Shown here one piece after another: positions 17,475-26,585 of a DNA stretch of 64,000 bases; position 1 is the stretch's first letter, and every line of letters starts with the position of its first letter. The position numbers and the translations under genes were made by a program. The stretch is taken from assembly GCA_024742665.1 (NCBI GenBank), contig JANSYA010000010.1, positions 1 through 64,000 of the forward strand, written 5' to 3'. The notes beneath the pieces were generated by a model. The model was not told where the DNA came from. It ran no database searches and worked only from the letters and a program-made list of their open reading frames with translations. The stretch comes from a bacterium (GTDB lineage Bacteria; Spirochaetota; Leptospiria; Leptospirales; Leptonemataceae).

Positions 17475-18152
17475 ATGGAAAAAGAAGACCAAAAAAAAGA
17501 TAACCCCCTGCGGATCGGCGTTTGCAATCTGGACGAGCTCGAAGAGAAGGTCAAAGCCTTCCGGGTCATGAACCAGTCGGCGCTCAAGAAACGTTATATT
17601 CTGTCCCGGGAAGTGATTACCGCGCCGGGGGGACAGGTCGTTCTACAGAAAAGTTCGGAAGTCGATATTTCGCGCGCGAAGCTGTTGCGTCGTCACTTCT
17701 CGAACGAAGATAACTTCAAGACTTTCCAGCCCGACGAAGGAATTGTGATCATTTCCGATATGTCCAGTCCGGAAGGCATTTCGCTTTCGATGGACATCGT
17801 CACTCAGATTATGAATATCGGGGGCGGGGCCTACGAAGGTTTCATCGACCGCGTCGACAGCTTCACTGATTTTTTGAATCTCTTGAAAAAGGCGCTCTTT
17901 CCGAAGCTGCTGATCATCGGCTATATTCCGCCGGACCGCCTGGAAATGGAAAAGATCAACTTCGTGCGAGCCAAGCGCGTGGATCACTATATTCGCGCCA
18001 TCGAGCTGACTCACACCACGATGAAGCCGCAGCCGTACTTTCCGAAGATCAAGCAGGTCCACATCGACACCGCCGATCCGAAGAGCTGGGGCCGTTTTAT
18101 CATCGAAATCGTGCGGGAATATACGAAGCCGTATTTCATCGAAGACTTTTAG
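17475..18152 (+). CDS. Conserved hypothetical protein
   Basis: 225 residues, soluble, no signal peptide. I do not recognise the family. It has an alternating alpha/beta pattern: [20 protein letters not shown] near residue 40, [14 protein letters not shown] near 95, [22 protein letters not shown] near 125 and [15 protein letters not shown] at the end. The repeated hydrophobic strand then polar loop could be a nucleotide-binding or PilZ-like fold, but no motif decides this. A GGGGT block precedes the ATG at 17475. It may be cotranscribed with the small membrane protein before it. Confidence 0.65.
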   Translation: MEKEDQKKDNPLRIGVCNLDELEEKVKAFRVMNQSALKKRYILSREVITAPGGQVVLQKSSEVDISRAKLLRRHFSNEDNFKTFQPDEGIVIISDMSSPEGISLSMDIVTQIMNIGGGAYEGFIDRVDSFTDFLNLLKKALFPKLLIIGYIPPDRLEMEKINFVRAKRVDHYIRAIELTHTTMKPQPYFPKIKQVHIDTADPKSWGRFIIEIVREYTKPYFIEDF

Positions 18153-18184
18153 TTCGCATAGCAGAGTCCCGCGGGCGCTGGTCT

Positions 18185-18269
18185 GCAGGATGCTCCGTCC
18201 GGCATGATTTCACGGATGGCGCGGAAGTTTTGGAATTTTTCTGGCCCGAAAAAATCCGTGTCATCCTGC
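18185..18269. repeat. Nested inverted-repeat element (CACGGAT type)
   Basis: GCAGGATG (18185-18192) pairs with CATCCTGC (18262-18269), and inside it CACGGAT (18211-18217) pairs with ATCCGTG (18254-18260), giving a cruciform-capable element in the gap before the TPR gene. The same core words recur at 27415-27553 and, as direct repeats, at 60234-60311. Confidence 0.6.
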
Positions 18270-18332
18270 TCCCCCTCAGCACGCCAGCCAGGATCTGCTC
18301 AAGAATCCCGCCGAGCGGCCGATGCTTTAGAT

Positions 18333-19142
18333 ATGCAGTCATTCGTTTCGTCTTTTCGCGCTTGCTTCCCGCCGGTCGGCCTCGTGTTGGCTCTGTGTTT
18401 CGCGGTGCACGCGCCCCTCGCCGCGGCGGACGGACGCACCGCCGAAGCCGACGCGCTCTATGCGGCCGCTCTGAAACAGGACGACGTGCGCGCGATCAAG
18501 ATCCTGCTGCGGGCGCAGAAGCTGGCGCCGCGAGATAAACGCATCAGCTATCGAATCGGCTTTTTATTCCACAAGATGAATCGGCGGCCGGAAGCCCGGG
18601 CCGCGTACGAACGCACGATTGAATTGGACGCCTGCCACACCCGGGCCTTAAACAACGTCGGCAATATCTTAAAAGATCAGGGCTTGCGCGACGAAGCGGT
18701 GGCGCGCTACAGCCAGGCGATTCAGTGCGATCCCGAATTTTCGGTCGGGCACTACAATCTCGCGAATCTGTTTCGCAGCGCGAAACGCTACACTAAGGCC
18801 GTGAAACACTATGAAGCGGCGCTGGCGGTGACTCCCAACCACTACCGCAGCCATCACAATCTCGGCTTGATCTATTTGCGTATGGCCCGGGCGGCCGGCG
18901 CCGAGAGCGTCGAGCGTTCGCAGTTTTCTGATCGAGCCCGGCGGCATTTCGGCCGCGCCTGCGATCTGAATCCCCGCGACCCGCTGAATTTTTATAACCG
19001 CGGCCGCTTATTTGAAATGCATGCGGATCGCACAAAAGCGGTGTCCGATTACAAACGAGCCCTGAGTCTGTTGAAAACCAACTCGGCCTTTAAGAATCGC
19101 CTGCGCAAACGCATTCAGCGTCTGCAAGTGCCTCGCAGCTAG
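18333..19142 (+). CDS. Exported TPR-repeat protein
   Basis: About 269 residues from the ATG at 18333. The N-terminus is a signal peptide (SFRACFPPVGLVLALCFAVH then APLAAADG), so it is predicted periplasmic. The rest is tandem tetratricopeptide repeats: ARAAYERTIELDACHTRALN, NVGNILKDQGLRDEAVARY, NLANLFRSAKRYTKAVKHY, NLGLIYLRMARAAG and FYNRGRLFEMHADRTKAVSDY. TPR proteins act as assembly platforms, and the partner is unknown. An earlier in-frame ATG at 18204 lacks the signal-peptide logic. It is convergent with the cNMP-binding protein gene, sharing the four bases CTAG as both stop codons. Confidence 0.8.
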   Translation: MQSFVSSFRACFPPVGLVLALCFAVHAPLAAADGRTAEADALYAAALKQDDVRAIKILLRAQKLAPRDKRISYRIGFLFHKMNRRPEARAAYERTIELDACHTRALNNVGNILKDQGLRDEAVARYSQAIQCDPEFSVGHYNLANLFRSAKRYTKAVKHYEAALAVTPNHYRSHHNLGLIYLRMARAAGAESVERSQFSDRARRHFGRACDLNPRDPLNFYNRGRLFEMHADRTKAVSDYKRALSLLKTNSAFKNRLRKRIQRLQVPRS

Positions 19143-21613
19143 ACTTTATAAAAGTCTATGTTTTCCTGGAGTTCGGGCGGCATGTCGTCGCCGTACTTGC
19201 GGTAGCGGTTTTCGAGTTCTTTCAGCTTGCGATTGCGAATATTCTTGAATCGCGTGTGGATGTCGATGAAGGCCGGCTGGGTCGAGATATTTTCGCGAAT
19301 CTTCGTGGCGAAGGGCACGTGGCGATACATGATGCTGCGCGCGACCTTGTTCATTTTCAGAACGCCTTCCGATTCGAATTTAATCCAGGTGATATAGTCG
19401 TTCGTAAAGCGGTCGCGGTCGCTGCGGAAGCGTTTGAATTCGGCGCCGAGCTTTTCTTTGACCTCGGAGCTGAGGTCGCGATTCTTCTTAAAGAACTGCA
19501 CGTAGTCGGTGTAGTCGGCCGTGATCGAAGACTGGGAAACATTGTTCCAGTCGGCGCCCATGATCGTTTTCGTGAGCTCCCACCGAAAGGCCGCGCAGGC
19601 TTCGAGCACGAGCGTAAACAGATCGGCGGTCGCGAAAACAGGCACCACCAGTCGCCCCTGAGAACTCTTGTTACGCGTCGAAACGTCCTGCCACATCATC
19701 ACTTTGGTGCCGATGCTGGGCACGATGATAAAATTCGGAATGACCTGGTTTTGCACGAACTCTTTGATAATATTGCGTTCTTCGTCGTTGATAATGACTT
19801 CCCGGTGAAAGGCCGAGAAGTCGATCGCCAGCACGTTGTCGATTTCCTGGCCCAGGCGTTCGGCGGTTACGAAGCTGCGCTCTAATGGCACGGTGATTTG
19901 ATAGCGCGTGAGAATCGGGAAGGCCGTCGTCGGCGTGCCGCTCGTCAGCCGCGTATTGACTTCTAGAAAGTTCTGAATTTCGTAGCTAATGCGCTTCTCG
20001 GCGGTGTTGTACTCTTCGGGCAGATCGCTTTCGCGTTTCCAGCCCATCTGTTTGTTGTCGTTTTTGAGCTTCTCGAAATAGGTCATGCCCATTTCGTCGA
20101 CGGAGCAGGGCTCCTCTTTGTTCCCGACCTTGTCCAGCCAGCTGATCACATCGACGACGGGATGGGAGGTGCGCGTTGTATCTTCTAAATTGTACAGCAC
20201 GCCCAGGTGTTCGTCGTCCAGCAGCTCTTCGTCGAAGAAGCCGTAGCGCAGCATGAGCTTGACGGCGGTCGGCACGTTGCCGCGGGATTCCTTGTATTTA
20301 TAGTAGGCCTTTTCGTATACTTTCCAGTAGGTCTGGCCGATCTGGCGGCGCAGCTTGCGTGGATCGCCGCCGGAATCCATGGGGTTCTGCATCGTCTTGA
20401 ACTTTTTCAAATTCTGAACGATGGCTTTGGTGTCCTCCGCGGGCATCTGCAAAAAGCTCATGATCTTGCCGGCGGAACCGGCGAGATCTTTGCGAATGGC
20501 TTCGATGTCCGCGCCCACCGATTCGGTGTGGGCCTGGGCTTCTTCGACCTGCTTGACCTCTTCGTTGGAATTAAGGAAGCTCTGGATCTTTTCGATCGCC
20601 GGGGAGGAGTTCGGAAAATTCACGCCCTGCAGCTGCTGGTAGTTCTTCAGCAGCGACTCCGCGTTCTGGTGCACGAATTTTAGAATCGTCGAGAACTCGG
20701 AAATCGGCACGCTCGTGAAACCGGAGCTCAAGAGATCGGAAAGTAAAAAGAATTTCTCAGCGTAGCAGTAGTCGCCGACGACGATCGATTCCATCGCCAC
20801 GTCGACGCCTTCGTGCAGCCCGTACAGCTCCTGCACGCCGCCGTTAATGATCTTGTTCAGTTTATGGCACAGGCCTTCCAGGACCTTGATGTCGGCCTTG
20901 TATACCGCGCCCTGAATATTGACCGGCAGAGCGAGCAGTCGGCGCAGAAAATTGAACTCTTCTAAATCAAAGCGCGATTCGAATTCGTACGATTTCTTGA
21001 GGATGCTGCTGTGATCGCCCTGCAGCCAGATTTGCGTGATCGGTTCGGGAATCTGGCCGCCGCTCTGCTGGAACTCGGCGACGACAACGCGCGCGGCCGA
21101 CACGACCGGGTCAATGACGTCACCGACCGCCGGACCGTCTTCGCTTTCGGGCGCCTGCTCGAAGGGCTGCGCGTTGCATTTGAAATACGCGATCGCCAGG
21201 TTGTCGATCAATTTGGAGATGCCGCCGAGATAGCTCGCCATCGCTTTGACCGAATGCTGGACCGCCATCGCCTCGTTCAGCATGGAACGCACGGCCATCA
21301 TGCCGACGTTCAACTTGCCCAGAATCATTTTCGTGAATTCGCCGCGTACCGGGAAGGCGCTGATCACGCAGTCGGTGGCGGTAATATAGTGCACTTCATG
21401 CTTGCCGCCGGACAATAATGAGCCGAATCCGATGACGCTGTTCGGCCCCAGGCGATACATTCGGCGTTTGCCCTGTTTGTAGAGGCGATTCAGGGCGATC
21501 ACTTCGCCCTTGTGCAGAATGGTCAGGAGTCCCGCGGTCGTGCCCGCTTCGAACAGGACGGTTCCTGCGGGAATTTGCGCCTGTTGGAGCGGTTTCGATG
21601 TGTCTAATGCCAT
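19139..21613 (-). CDS. Large protein with N-terminal cyclic-nucleotide-binding domain
   Basis: 824 residues. Residues about 10-110 form a cNMP-binding beta-roll (IPAGTVLFEAGTTAGLLTIL, HKGEVIALNRLYKQGKRRMY, RLGPNSVIGFGSLLSGG). The remaining 700 residues are mostly helical and match no domain I can name; they include a charged region around residues 360-420 and a C-terminal RNRKLKELENRYRKYGDD. The domain lacks a downstream helix-turn-helix, so it is not a Crp-type regulator. I recall similar long cNMP-binding proteins in Leptospira. Function unknown: perhaps a cAMP-responsive scaffold. Confidence 0.78.
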   Translation of the reverse strand: MALDTSKPLQQAQIPAGTVLFEAGTTAGLLTILHKGEVIALNRLYKQGKRRMYRLGPNSVIGFGSLLSGGKHEVHYITATDCVISAFPVRGEFTKMILGKLNVGMMAVRSMLNEAMAVQHSVKAMASYLGGISKLIDNLAIAYFKCNAQPFEQAPESEDGPAVGDVIDPVVSAARVVVAEFQQSGGQIPEPITQIWLQGDHSSILKKSYEFESRFDLEEFNFLRRLLALPVNIQGAVYKADIKVLEGLCHKLNKIINGGVQELYGLHEGVDVAMESIVVGDYCYAEKFFLLSDLLSSGFTSVPISEFSTILKFVHQNAESLLKNYQQLQGVNFPNSSPAIEKIQSFLNSNEEVKQVEEAQAHTESVGADIEAIRKDLAGSAGKIMSFLQMPAEDTKAIVQNLKKFKTMQNPMDSGGDPRKLRRQIGQTYWKVYEKAYYKYKESRGNVPTAVKLMLRYGFFDEELLDDEHLGVLYNLEDTTRTSHPVVDVISWLDKVGNKEEPCSVDEMGMTYFEKLKNDNKQMGWKRESDLPEEYNTAEKRISYEIQNFLEVNTRLTSGTPTTAFPILTRYQITVPLERSFVTAERLGQEIDNVLAIDFSAFHREVIINDEERNIIKEFVQNQVIPNFIIVPSIGTKVMMWQDVSTRNKSSQGRLVVPVFATADLFTLVLEACAAFRWELTKTIMGADWNNVSQSSITADYTDYVQFFKKNRDLSSEVKEKLGAEFKRFRSDRDRFTNDYITWIKFESEGVLKMNKVARSIMYRHVPFATKIRENISTQPAFIDIHTRFKNIRNRKLKELENRYRKYGDDMPPELQENIDFYKV

Positions 21614-21719
21614 AAGATGATGGAATCCGCCGGAGCAGGGGACTCTGCTTTATTCCGGCTTTGTGCGATATTGGTAAAGTAAAAATTCCCCGGCGTTTCG
21701 CACCACTTCGCGCCGGCCG

Positions 21720-22547
21720 TCAAGTTTCCTGCGGTCTTGCCTGAGCTTTCCAGGGCCCCGCTCCCCGGGGGCCGAAGATGGCCGTGCCCACCCGGATCAT
21801 CGTCGCGCCTTCGGCGACTGCCAGTTCCCAATCGCCCGACATGCCCATGCTCAATTCGCCCTCCGGAAAAATCGCGTCGCGCAGCTCCCGCAGGCGCTGG
21901 AAGACCTGTCGCGTTAAAACGGGCTCCTGGCTCTGCGGGCCCATCGTCATAAAGCCGGCGAAGCGCACGAAATCGTTTTCCGGAAATGAATCCAGGTTAC
22001 GGACGGCCTCGATCGGCATGCCGCCGGCTTTGGTTTCTTCGGCGGTGAGGGCGACCTGCACCAGATAGTGCAAAGAGCCTTCGGCCCCGGGTGACAGCCG
22101 TCGCTCCGCCGCCTTCATCAGCGTATCCAGGGGGGTGTCGGGGCCGAGGGATGAGACTCCGTGCACGTAGTCAAAGAGCCCCGGAATCTGTCTGGCGCTG
22201 CCGGATTGCAGCGGGCCGATGTGATGATAGGTCGGCCGCTCGAGATTTCCCGGGGCGTCGCCTGCCGGTCCGCTCTGGCGCAGGGCCGCGTCGGCGCGGG
22301 CCCCGTCCAGCGCCCGGGCGACGAGGGGGAATTTATCCCGGGCTTCGTTCTGGCGATTTTCGCCGAAATCCCGGAGGCCGGCCCGGTACACTTCTACGAT
22401 GCGTTCGGGCCCGTGGGTTTTACTGACGCCTATGATGCGCACGTCCGGACGGCCCAGCGCCTGAAGCCGATCGCGAATGGCGTCGATTCGAGAGCGGGCG
22501 GTCGGCTCGCCGGGCAGTTCCGACTCGACGTTTTGGGAGCCGCTCAA
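21720..22547 (-). CDS. YggS/PLPBP-family pyridoxal-phosphate homeostasis protein
   Basis: 275 residues of the alanine-racemase-like YggS family, a PLP-binding protein that buffers vitamin B6 and affects amino-acid balance rather than catalysing a known reaction. IIGVSKTHGPERI carries the PLP Lys43, followed by DFGENRQNEARDK, HHIGPLQSGSARQ, MTMGPQ, SMGMSGDWELAVAEG and IRVGTAIFG. It is longer than the usual ~230 residues because of an N-terminal extension and a 30-residue Ala/Gly-rich insertion (around GARADAALRQSGPAGDAPG) before the HHIGPLQ motif. Its ATG overlaps the stop of the upstream gene by four bases. Confidence 0.9.
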   Translation of the reverse strand: MSGSQNVESELPGEPTARSRIDAIRDRLQALGRPDVRIIGVSKTHGPERIVEVYRAGLRDFGENRQNEARDKFPLVARALDGARADAALRQSGPAGDAPGNLERPTYHHIGPLQSGSARQIPGLFDYVHGVSSLGPDTPLDTLMKAAERRLSPGAEGSLHYLVQVALTAEETKAGGMPIEAVRNLDSFPENDFVRFAGFMTMGPQSQEPVLTRQVFQRLRELRDAIFPEGELSMGMSGDWELAVAEGATMIRVGTAIFGPRGAGPWKAQARPQET

Positions 22548-23065
22548 TCGGTATTGCGGGTCAGGTGTGCAACGCGGGCGGGGTCCAGATTTCGCAGGCC
22601 GCCCTGTTCGATCAGAGCTGCGGCGTCTGTCCGGGCTTCCGGCGGCGCGTCGAAATTGAGGGCATACAGGTTTTCCATTTCAACCTGCACGCTCTTGAGC
22701 GAGCGGATCAGCTTTTCCATCGAGCCGCTGACGTCTTTTTGCAGTCCTTCCAGATTCATATTCGCCTGGAATTCGGGGAAGAGGGGCTCGTCGCCGAATT
22801 TCAGCTCCGGCGTGATTTGCTGCGGACTTTCCTTCAGATAGGTCTGGCGGGCCTGTTCGCGGCTGTACTGGTGCTGAATGGTGCTCAGGTTGGCCTGCAG
22901 CTTGAGCAGACGTGATTCCATTGTGCTCTGGTTCAATCCCTCGGTGGCGCCGGTGCGCGATGCGGCGGCGTCGCCGGCATTTGCACCCGCGGGGCGTTGA
23001 TCCTTGTGCCGTTCTTTCAGAATGTTTTCGGCGCTGTTGAGTAGTAATTTTCCAGATACCTGCAT
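22544..23065 (-). CDS. Hypothetical coiled-coil protein coupled to yggS
   Basis: 173 residues, not recognised. The N-terminus (MQVSGKLLLNSAENILKERH) is followed by a polar linker rich in Ala/Gly and two long helices (MESRLLKLQANLSTIQHQYS, then NLEGLQKDVSGSMEKLIRSL). There is no signal peptide. It overlaps the YggS gene by ATGA (22544-22547), so the two are translated together. A flagellar or envelope role is possible from the architecture, but nothing shows it. Confidence 0.65.
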   Translation of the reverse strand: MQVSGKLLLNSAENILKERHKDQRPAGANAGDAAASRTGATEGLNQSTMESRLLKLQANLSTIQHQYSREQARQTYLKESPQQITPELKFGDEPLFPEFQANMNLEGLQKDVSGSMEKLIRSLKSVQVEMENLYALNFDAPPEARTDAAALIEQGGLRNLDPARVAHLTRNTD

Positions 23066-23235
23066 GGTGTTACCCTGCTACACGATTTATGTCTCAATGA
23101 TTCGCGCAAGCATAATCGATCGAGTCCAGACCTGTGTCCCTTAGTATATCGGACGGATTGCACATTTGAAAGAGTGTTTTTCCGGCGATTTTGCGCTTTT
23201 TTTGCGGATAATTCCGGGTCAAAAAGGCTTTACAG

Positions 23236-23251
23236 CCCCCGTGTCCGGGGG
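23236..23251 (+). promoter_or_regulatory. Hairpin upstream of sppA
   Basis: CCCCCG (23236-23241), loop TGTC, CGGGGG (23246-23251) forms a six-pair GC stem ending at the GGGGGAG purine block before the ATG at 23269. The purine block is 15 bases from the start, longer than usual, so control of translation by the hairpin is only possible. Confidence 0.35.
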
Positions 23252-23268
23252 AGACATATTCCTGAATT

Positions 23269-24258
23269 ATGGATCGCGCGCGCCTCGTTACCGCTCTGGC
23301 TCTCATGTTCGCCATGATTGCCGTAATTCTGAGCTTTGTGAATATTGGAGTTTCCAGCTCCGATAGTCCGTTCACCAGTTCCACCGAATCTTTCCTGACC
23401 GCCGGCCGGGCCGGCGTCGCGCTGATCGAAGTCAACGGCGTCATTCAGGACGGTTATTATCCCGGTGGGGCCGACAAGATCGTCGAGCAGCTGGGGCAGG
23501 CCGAGGAGAATGCGGCCGTGCGCGCGGTGCTGCTCAGTATCAACAGCCCCGGCGGCGCGGTCGGGGCGACCAAAAAGATCTATGACCGGGTCATGCGTGT
23601 GCGGCTGGTAAAACCCGTCGTCGCGGTGATTACCGACGTGGCCGCCAGCGGCGGCTACTATATCGCCAGCGCCTGCGATCAGATCTTCGCCTACGAGGGC
23701 AGCATCGTCGGATCGATCGGCGTGATCAGCATTCGCCCGAATATTTCCGGTCTGCTGAATCAGTACGGCGTGCGGGTCGAAGCGCTCAAGGCCGGCCGCT
23801 ACAAAGACATGAGCTATCCTTTCCGCGAACTGACGGCGGACGAACGCGAAATGTACGAACGACTCCTGAACGATTCTTACCAGCAGTTCTTAGAAGACGT
23901 TTCGAAAGGCCGCAAGAAGGCGAAGGACGATGTGATCAAGTGGGGCGAGGGTCGCATCTTCTCCGGACGCGAAGCGCGTTCGCAGCAGATGATCGACGAG
24001 ATCGGAGGCCGGGCCGAAGCCGTAACCGCAATTAAAATTCTCTTAAAGACCGACCAGGATCTGCCGCTGCTGCGCGCCCCGAAATCCATGCTTGAGCAGC
24101 TGTTCAGCGAAACCGGCGTGAACGCCGGCGGACTTGCTTCGCGTTCTCCGGGCCGGATGCTTTTGCAGGCTCCGGTGCTGTATCTGTATCCCGGCGGCGC
24201 GGGTTTCGCTCTCGATTTAATGGAGGGGCTGTCCACTTCGGCCGCCCGCGGTCGATAG
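23269..24258 (+). CDS. sppA: Signal peptide peptidase, SppA short (36K) type
   Basis: A 329-residue inner-membrane serine protease of family S49 that degrades cleaved signal peptides. An N-terminal transmembrane anchor (ALMFAMIAVILSFVNIGV) is followed by the Clp-like crotonase fold: LLSINSPGGAVGA, then AASGGYYIAS with nucleophile Ser127, and ALKAGRYKD with general base Lys179. The 52-residue spacing of Ser and Lys equals that of Bacillus SppA. It is followed by a Yip1-type membrane protein, SurE and a TPR protein on the same strand with overlaps, suggesting a transcript of envelope-stress genes. Confidence 0.93.
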   Translation: MDRARLVTALALMFAMIAVILSFVNIGVSSSDSPFTSSTESFLTAGRAGVALIEVNGVIQDGYYPGGADKIVEQLGQAEENAAVRAVLLSINSPGGAVGATKKIYDRVMRVRLVKPVVAVITDVAASGGYYIASACDQIFAYEGSIVGSIGVISIRPNISGLLNQYGVRVEALKAGRYKDMSYPFRELTADEREMYERLLNDSYQQFLEDVSKGRKKAKDDVIKWGEGRIFSGREARSQQMIDEIGGRAEAVTAIKILLKTDQDLPLLRAPKSMLEQLFSETGVNAGGLASRSPGRMLLQAPVLYLYPGGAGFALDLMEGLSTSAARGR

Positions 24259-24289
24259 CGCTGATCAACGCTCATTACGGTCTTAGCCT

Positions 24290-24886
24290 GTGCGTGAATT
24301 CTTAGTCTCTTTCCTGAATCTCTGTCACCTGACTTTACAGGCGCCGGACGAACTGCCCACCGCGATCGCGCGCATTCCGCGTCCCGCGCTGCATCTGGGA
24401 ATCGTGCTTGTGATCTGCGGTTTGTCCACGGCGGTCGCCGGCTATGTCGTTCGCGATTATTACGACTCCGGTTATGCGCCCTATATCATCGGCCTCACGA
24501 TCGTGAACGCGGGCATTGGCTTTCTGTGGAGTTTGATTCTGGCCTGTCTGGTCGACGCATTTGTTTCTTTGCAGAATCCCCAGCGGGCGGGCAAGGTCTG
24601 GCAGACAACCGGCGTGCTGATCATGTCGACGCTGCCGAATATTTTCTCGGTCGCCGCCGCCGTGCCCGCGCGTCTGCTGGCGCAGCCGGAACTGCTGCTC
24701 GTTCCGCTGCAGCTGCTCTTATTCGTCTGGTCCATTTCAATCGCCCTGCGCGGGATCGTGTACCAATATGAGATCAGCTTTCGCGCGGCCGTGAAAACCT
24801 ATTTACGATCGTTGGGGCTCGTACTGCTCTTTCCGCTTTTGTTTTTTCTGTTCATCATGCTGGAAGTGGCCGGGAAGCTGATATGA
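24290..24886 (+). CDS. Yip1-domain multi-pass membrane protein
   Basis: 198 residues starting with GTG. Four or five hydrophobic spans are visible: LHLGIVLVICGLSTAVAGYV, IIGLTIVNAGIGFLWSLIL, VLIMSTLPNIFSVAAAV, LLLVPLQLLLFVWSISIAL and LVLLFPLLFFLFIMLEV. The layout and the conserved last helices fit bacterial YIP1-family proteins, whose function in bacteria is unknown. It lies 32 bp after sppA and overlaps surE by ATGA, so it belongs to that operon. An alternative is an unclassified membrane protein. Confidence 0.75.
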   Translation: MREFLVSFLNLCHLTLQAPDELPTAIARIPRPALHLGIVLVICGLSTAVAGYVVRDYYDSGYAPYIIGLTIVNAGIGFLWSLILACLVDAFVSLQNPQRAGKVWQTTGVLIMSTLPNIFSVAAAVPARLLAQPELLLVPLQLLLFVWSISIALRGIVYQYEISFRAAVKTYLRSLGLVLLFPLLFFLFIMLEVAGKLI

Positions 24887-25749
24887 GCGCCGAAAAACGG
24901 AAGCCGCACCGCTCGGCGGACGCCGCCGAATTTTCCGGATTGATCGGTCGGCTGCGGATTCTGCTGGCGAACGACGACGGCTACGACGCGGTCGGTCTGC
25001 GTTCTCTCGAACCGGTGCTCGCGGAATTCGGCGAGGTCTGGGTGGTCGCGCCTGATCGCGAACGCAGTGCGACTTCAAACGCCATGTCCATTCGCGAAGA
25101 GCTGACCTTGCGGCAGGTCGGTGAGCGGCGCTTCAGTTTAACCGGCTACCCCGCCGACTGCGTCAATCTGGGGCTGCACTCGGATCTATTTCCCGACTTC
25201 GACCTGGTTGTGTCGGGCATGAATCATGGTCCGAATTTAGGCGATGACGTGCACTATAGCGGCACGGTCGCCGGGGCGCGCCAGGCCGCCGTGCACCAAC
25301 TGCGCGGCGTCGCCGTCAGCTACGGGGATTATGAACCAACGCAGCAGCAGCTGGAGCGGGCCGCGCGCTGGCTGGGCGTCTGGTTGAAATCCAATCTGGC
25401 GGAGCTTGGGACCGGCATCGTGTACAATATCAACTATCCAGGCGAAAGCGCCGCAAGTGATGCGCCTCTGCCGGAGGTGCGTTATACTTACCAGGGCAAA
25501 CGAACCTATCACGACGATTATTTCGTGAACCCGGAGACCGCCGGCTACGCGAACGACGCCGCCGGCGACGAGTGGCGCGTTCGGATCAAGGGGACGGACT
25601 TCGGTCACATCAAGCAGGATCATTCCGACAGCGAGGCGGTGCTGGCGGGTTTCGTATCGATCACGCCTTTGAGCACATTCACGACCGACCGCCGGGAATT
25701 ACGCAAATGGTTTCACAAAACTCGAATCAAGCAGGCCAGACGGGCGTGA
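24883..25749 (+). CDS. surE: 5'/3'-nucleotidase SurE
   Basis: A 288-residue metal-dependent survival-protein phosphatase removing phosphate from nucleoside monophosphates and short polyphosphates. The metal site is clear: LLANDDGYDA (Asp31, Asp32), DRERSATSNAMS with Ser62, and SGMNHGPNLGDDVHYSGTV with the Asn. GYPADCVNLGL is also typical. About 24 extra N-terminal residues precede the normal family start. The ATG overlaps the Yip1 gene stop, and the 3' end overlaps the TPR gene by 43 bases. Confidence 0.94.
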   Translation: MSAEKRKPHRSADAAEFSGLIGRLRILLANDDGYDAVGLRSLEPVLAEFGEVWVVAPDRERSATSNAMSIREELTLRQVGERRFSLTGYPADCVNLGLHSDLFPDFDLVVSGMNHGPNLGDDVHYSGTVAGARQAAVHQLRGVAVSYGDYEPTQQQLERAARWLGVWLKSNLAELGTGIVYNINYPGESAASDAPLPEVRYTYQGKRTYHDDYFVNPETAGYANDAAGDEWRVRIKGTDFGHIKQDHSDSEAVLAGFVSITPLSTFTTDRRELRKWFHKTRIKQARRA

Positions 25750-26453
25750 ACGATCCTACGGATATTCCCGAAATGCCCGGGCCGGAACCGGGAATCGACC
25801 ACGATCCCGAGCGGATGGCGGAGCGGCGTTTGCTGGAGCGCATTCTCGGACTCAAGCAGATCATCAAAGACGGGCTGGGCGGGCCGGTCGAACTGCATGA
25901 ACTCGGCATCTGCTATTTTTCCCTGCGCAATTTTCGTCAATCGTCGAAGTATCTGAATGAATTGATCGAGTCGTACGCCGACTATGTTGAAATCGCCGCC
26001 GTGATGGCCCTCCAGGTGCTCTGCCTGATCGAAGACGAAGAGTTCGCGGCGGCCGAAGAGATTCTGGCGGAACGTCTGCAAAAATTCAATTCCGACGTGC
26101 GTTTGCTATCAATGCAGGCCCACGTCTTCGAAAAGACCGGTCGCTTTCGGGAGAGCATCGAATGCCATCGCCGGGTGCTGCAGCTCGACCCGGATAATGT
26201 CAATAGTTTGAATTCCCTGGGCTATCTGCTGGCTCTGCACGGCCAGTCGGAAGCGGAGCGCAACGAAGCCTACGACTGCCTGAAGCAGGTCATCCAGCGC
26301 AAGCCCGATCATCCCGCGTATCTGGATTCCTTCGGCGTCTTCCTGGCGAAGCAGGGCGACGGGCCCAGGGCGCGCAAGGCTCTGCTGAAGGCGCTCCAGC
26401 GCGCTCCCGAAAATCAAGAAATCATCGCTCACATCCAGGAATACCTGGATTGA
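25707..26453 (+). CDS. TPR-repeat protein
   Basis: About 248 residues from the ATG at 25707, preceded by GGGAA, starting inside surE in another frame. Without a signal peptide it should be cytoplasmic. A polar acidic N-terminal 50 residues precede repeats: VELHELGICYFSLRNFRQSS, FEKTGRFRESIECHRRVLQL, NVNSLNSLGYLLALHGQSEA and AYLDSFGVFLAKQGDGPRAR. The repeats are standard TPR spacing of 34. It acts presumably as a scaffold; no partner is evident. The overlap with surE indicates coupling in the sppA-surE operon. Confidence 0.8.
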   Translation: MVSQNSNQAGQTGVNDPTDIPEMPGPEPGIDHDPERMAERRLLERILGLKQIIKDGLGGPVELHELGICYFSLRNFRQSSKYLNELIESYADYVEIAAVMALQVLCLIEDEEFAAAEEILAERLQKFNSDVRLLSMQAHVFEKTGRFRESIECHRRVLQLDPDNVNSLNSLGYLLALHGQSEAERNEAYDCLKQVIQRKPDHPAYLDSFGVFLAKQGDGPRARKALLKALQRAPENQEIIAHIQEYLD

Positions 26454-26585
26454 TCGCTTCGTTATTGCAACGGTGTGACGGCCGCCTGCGTAAATTCCTC
26501 CGCGTGGCAAAAATTCTGTTGTAAGCTTCTCCTTCGAAAATGATCATCGGTCTGGACCGGGAATTCCGGCCGGAGGTATATACGA

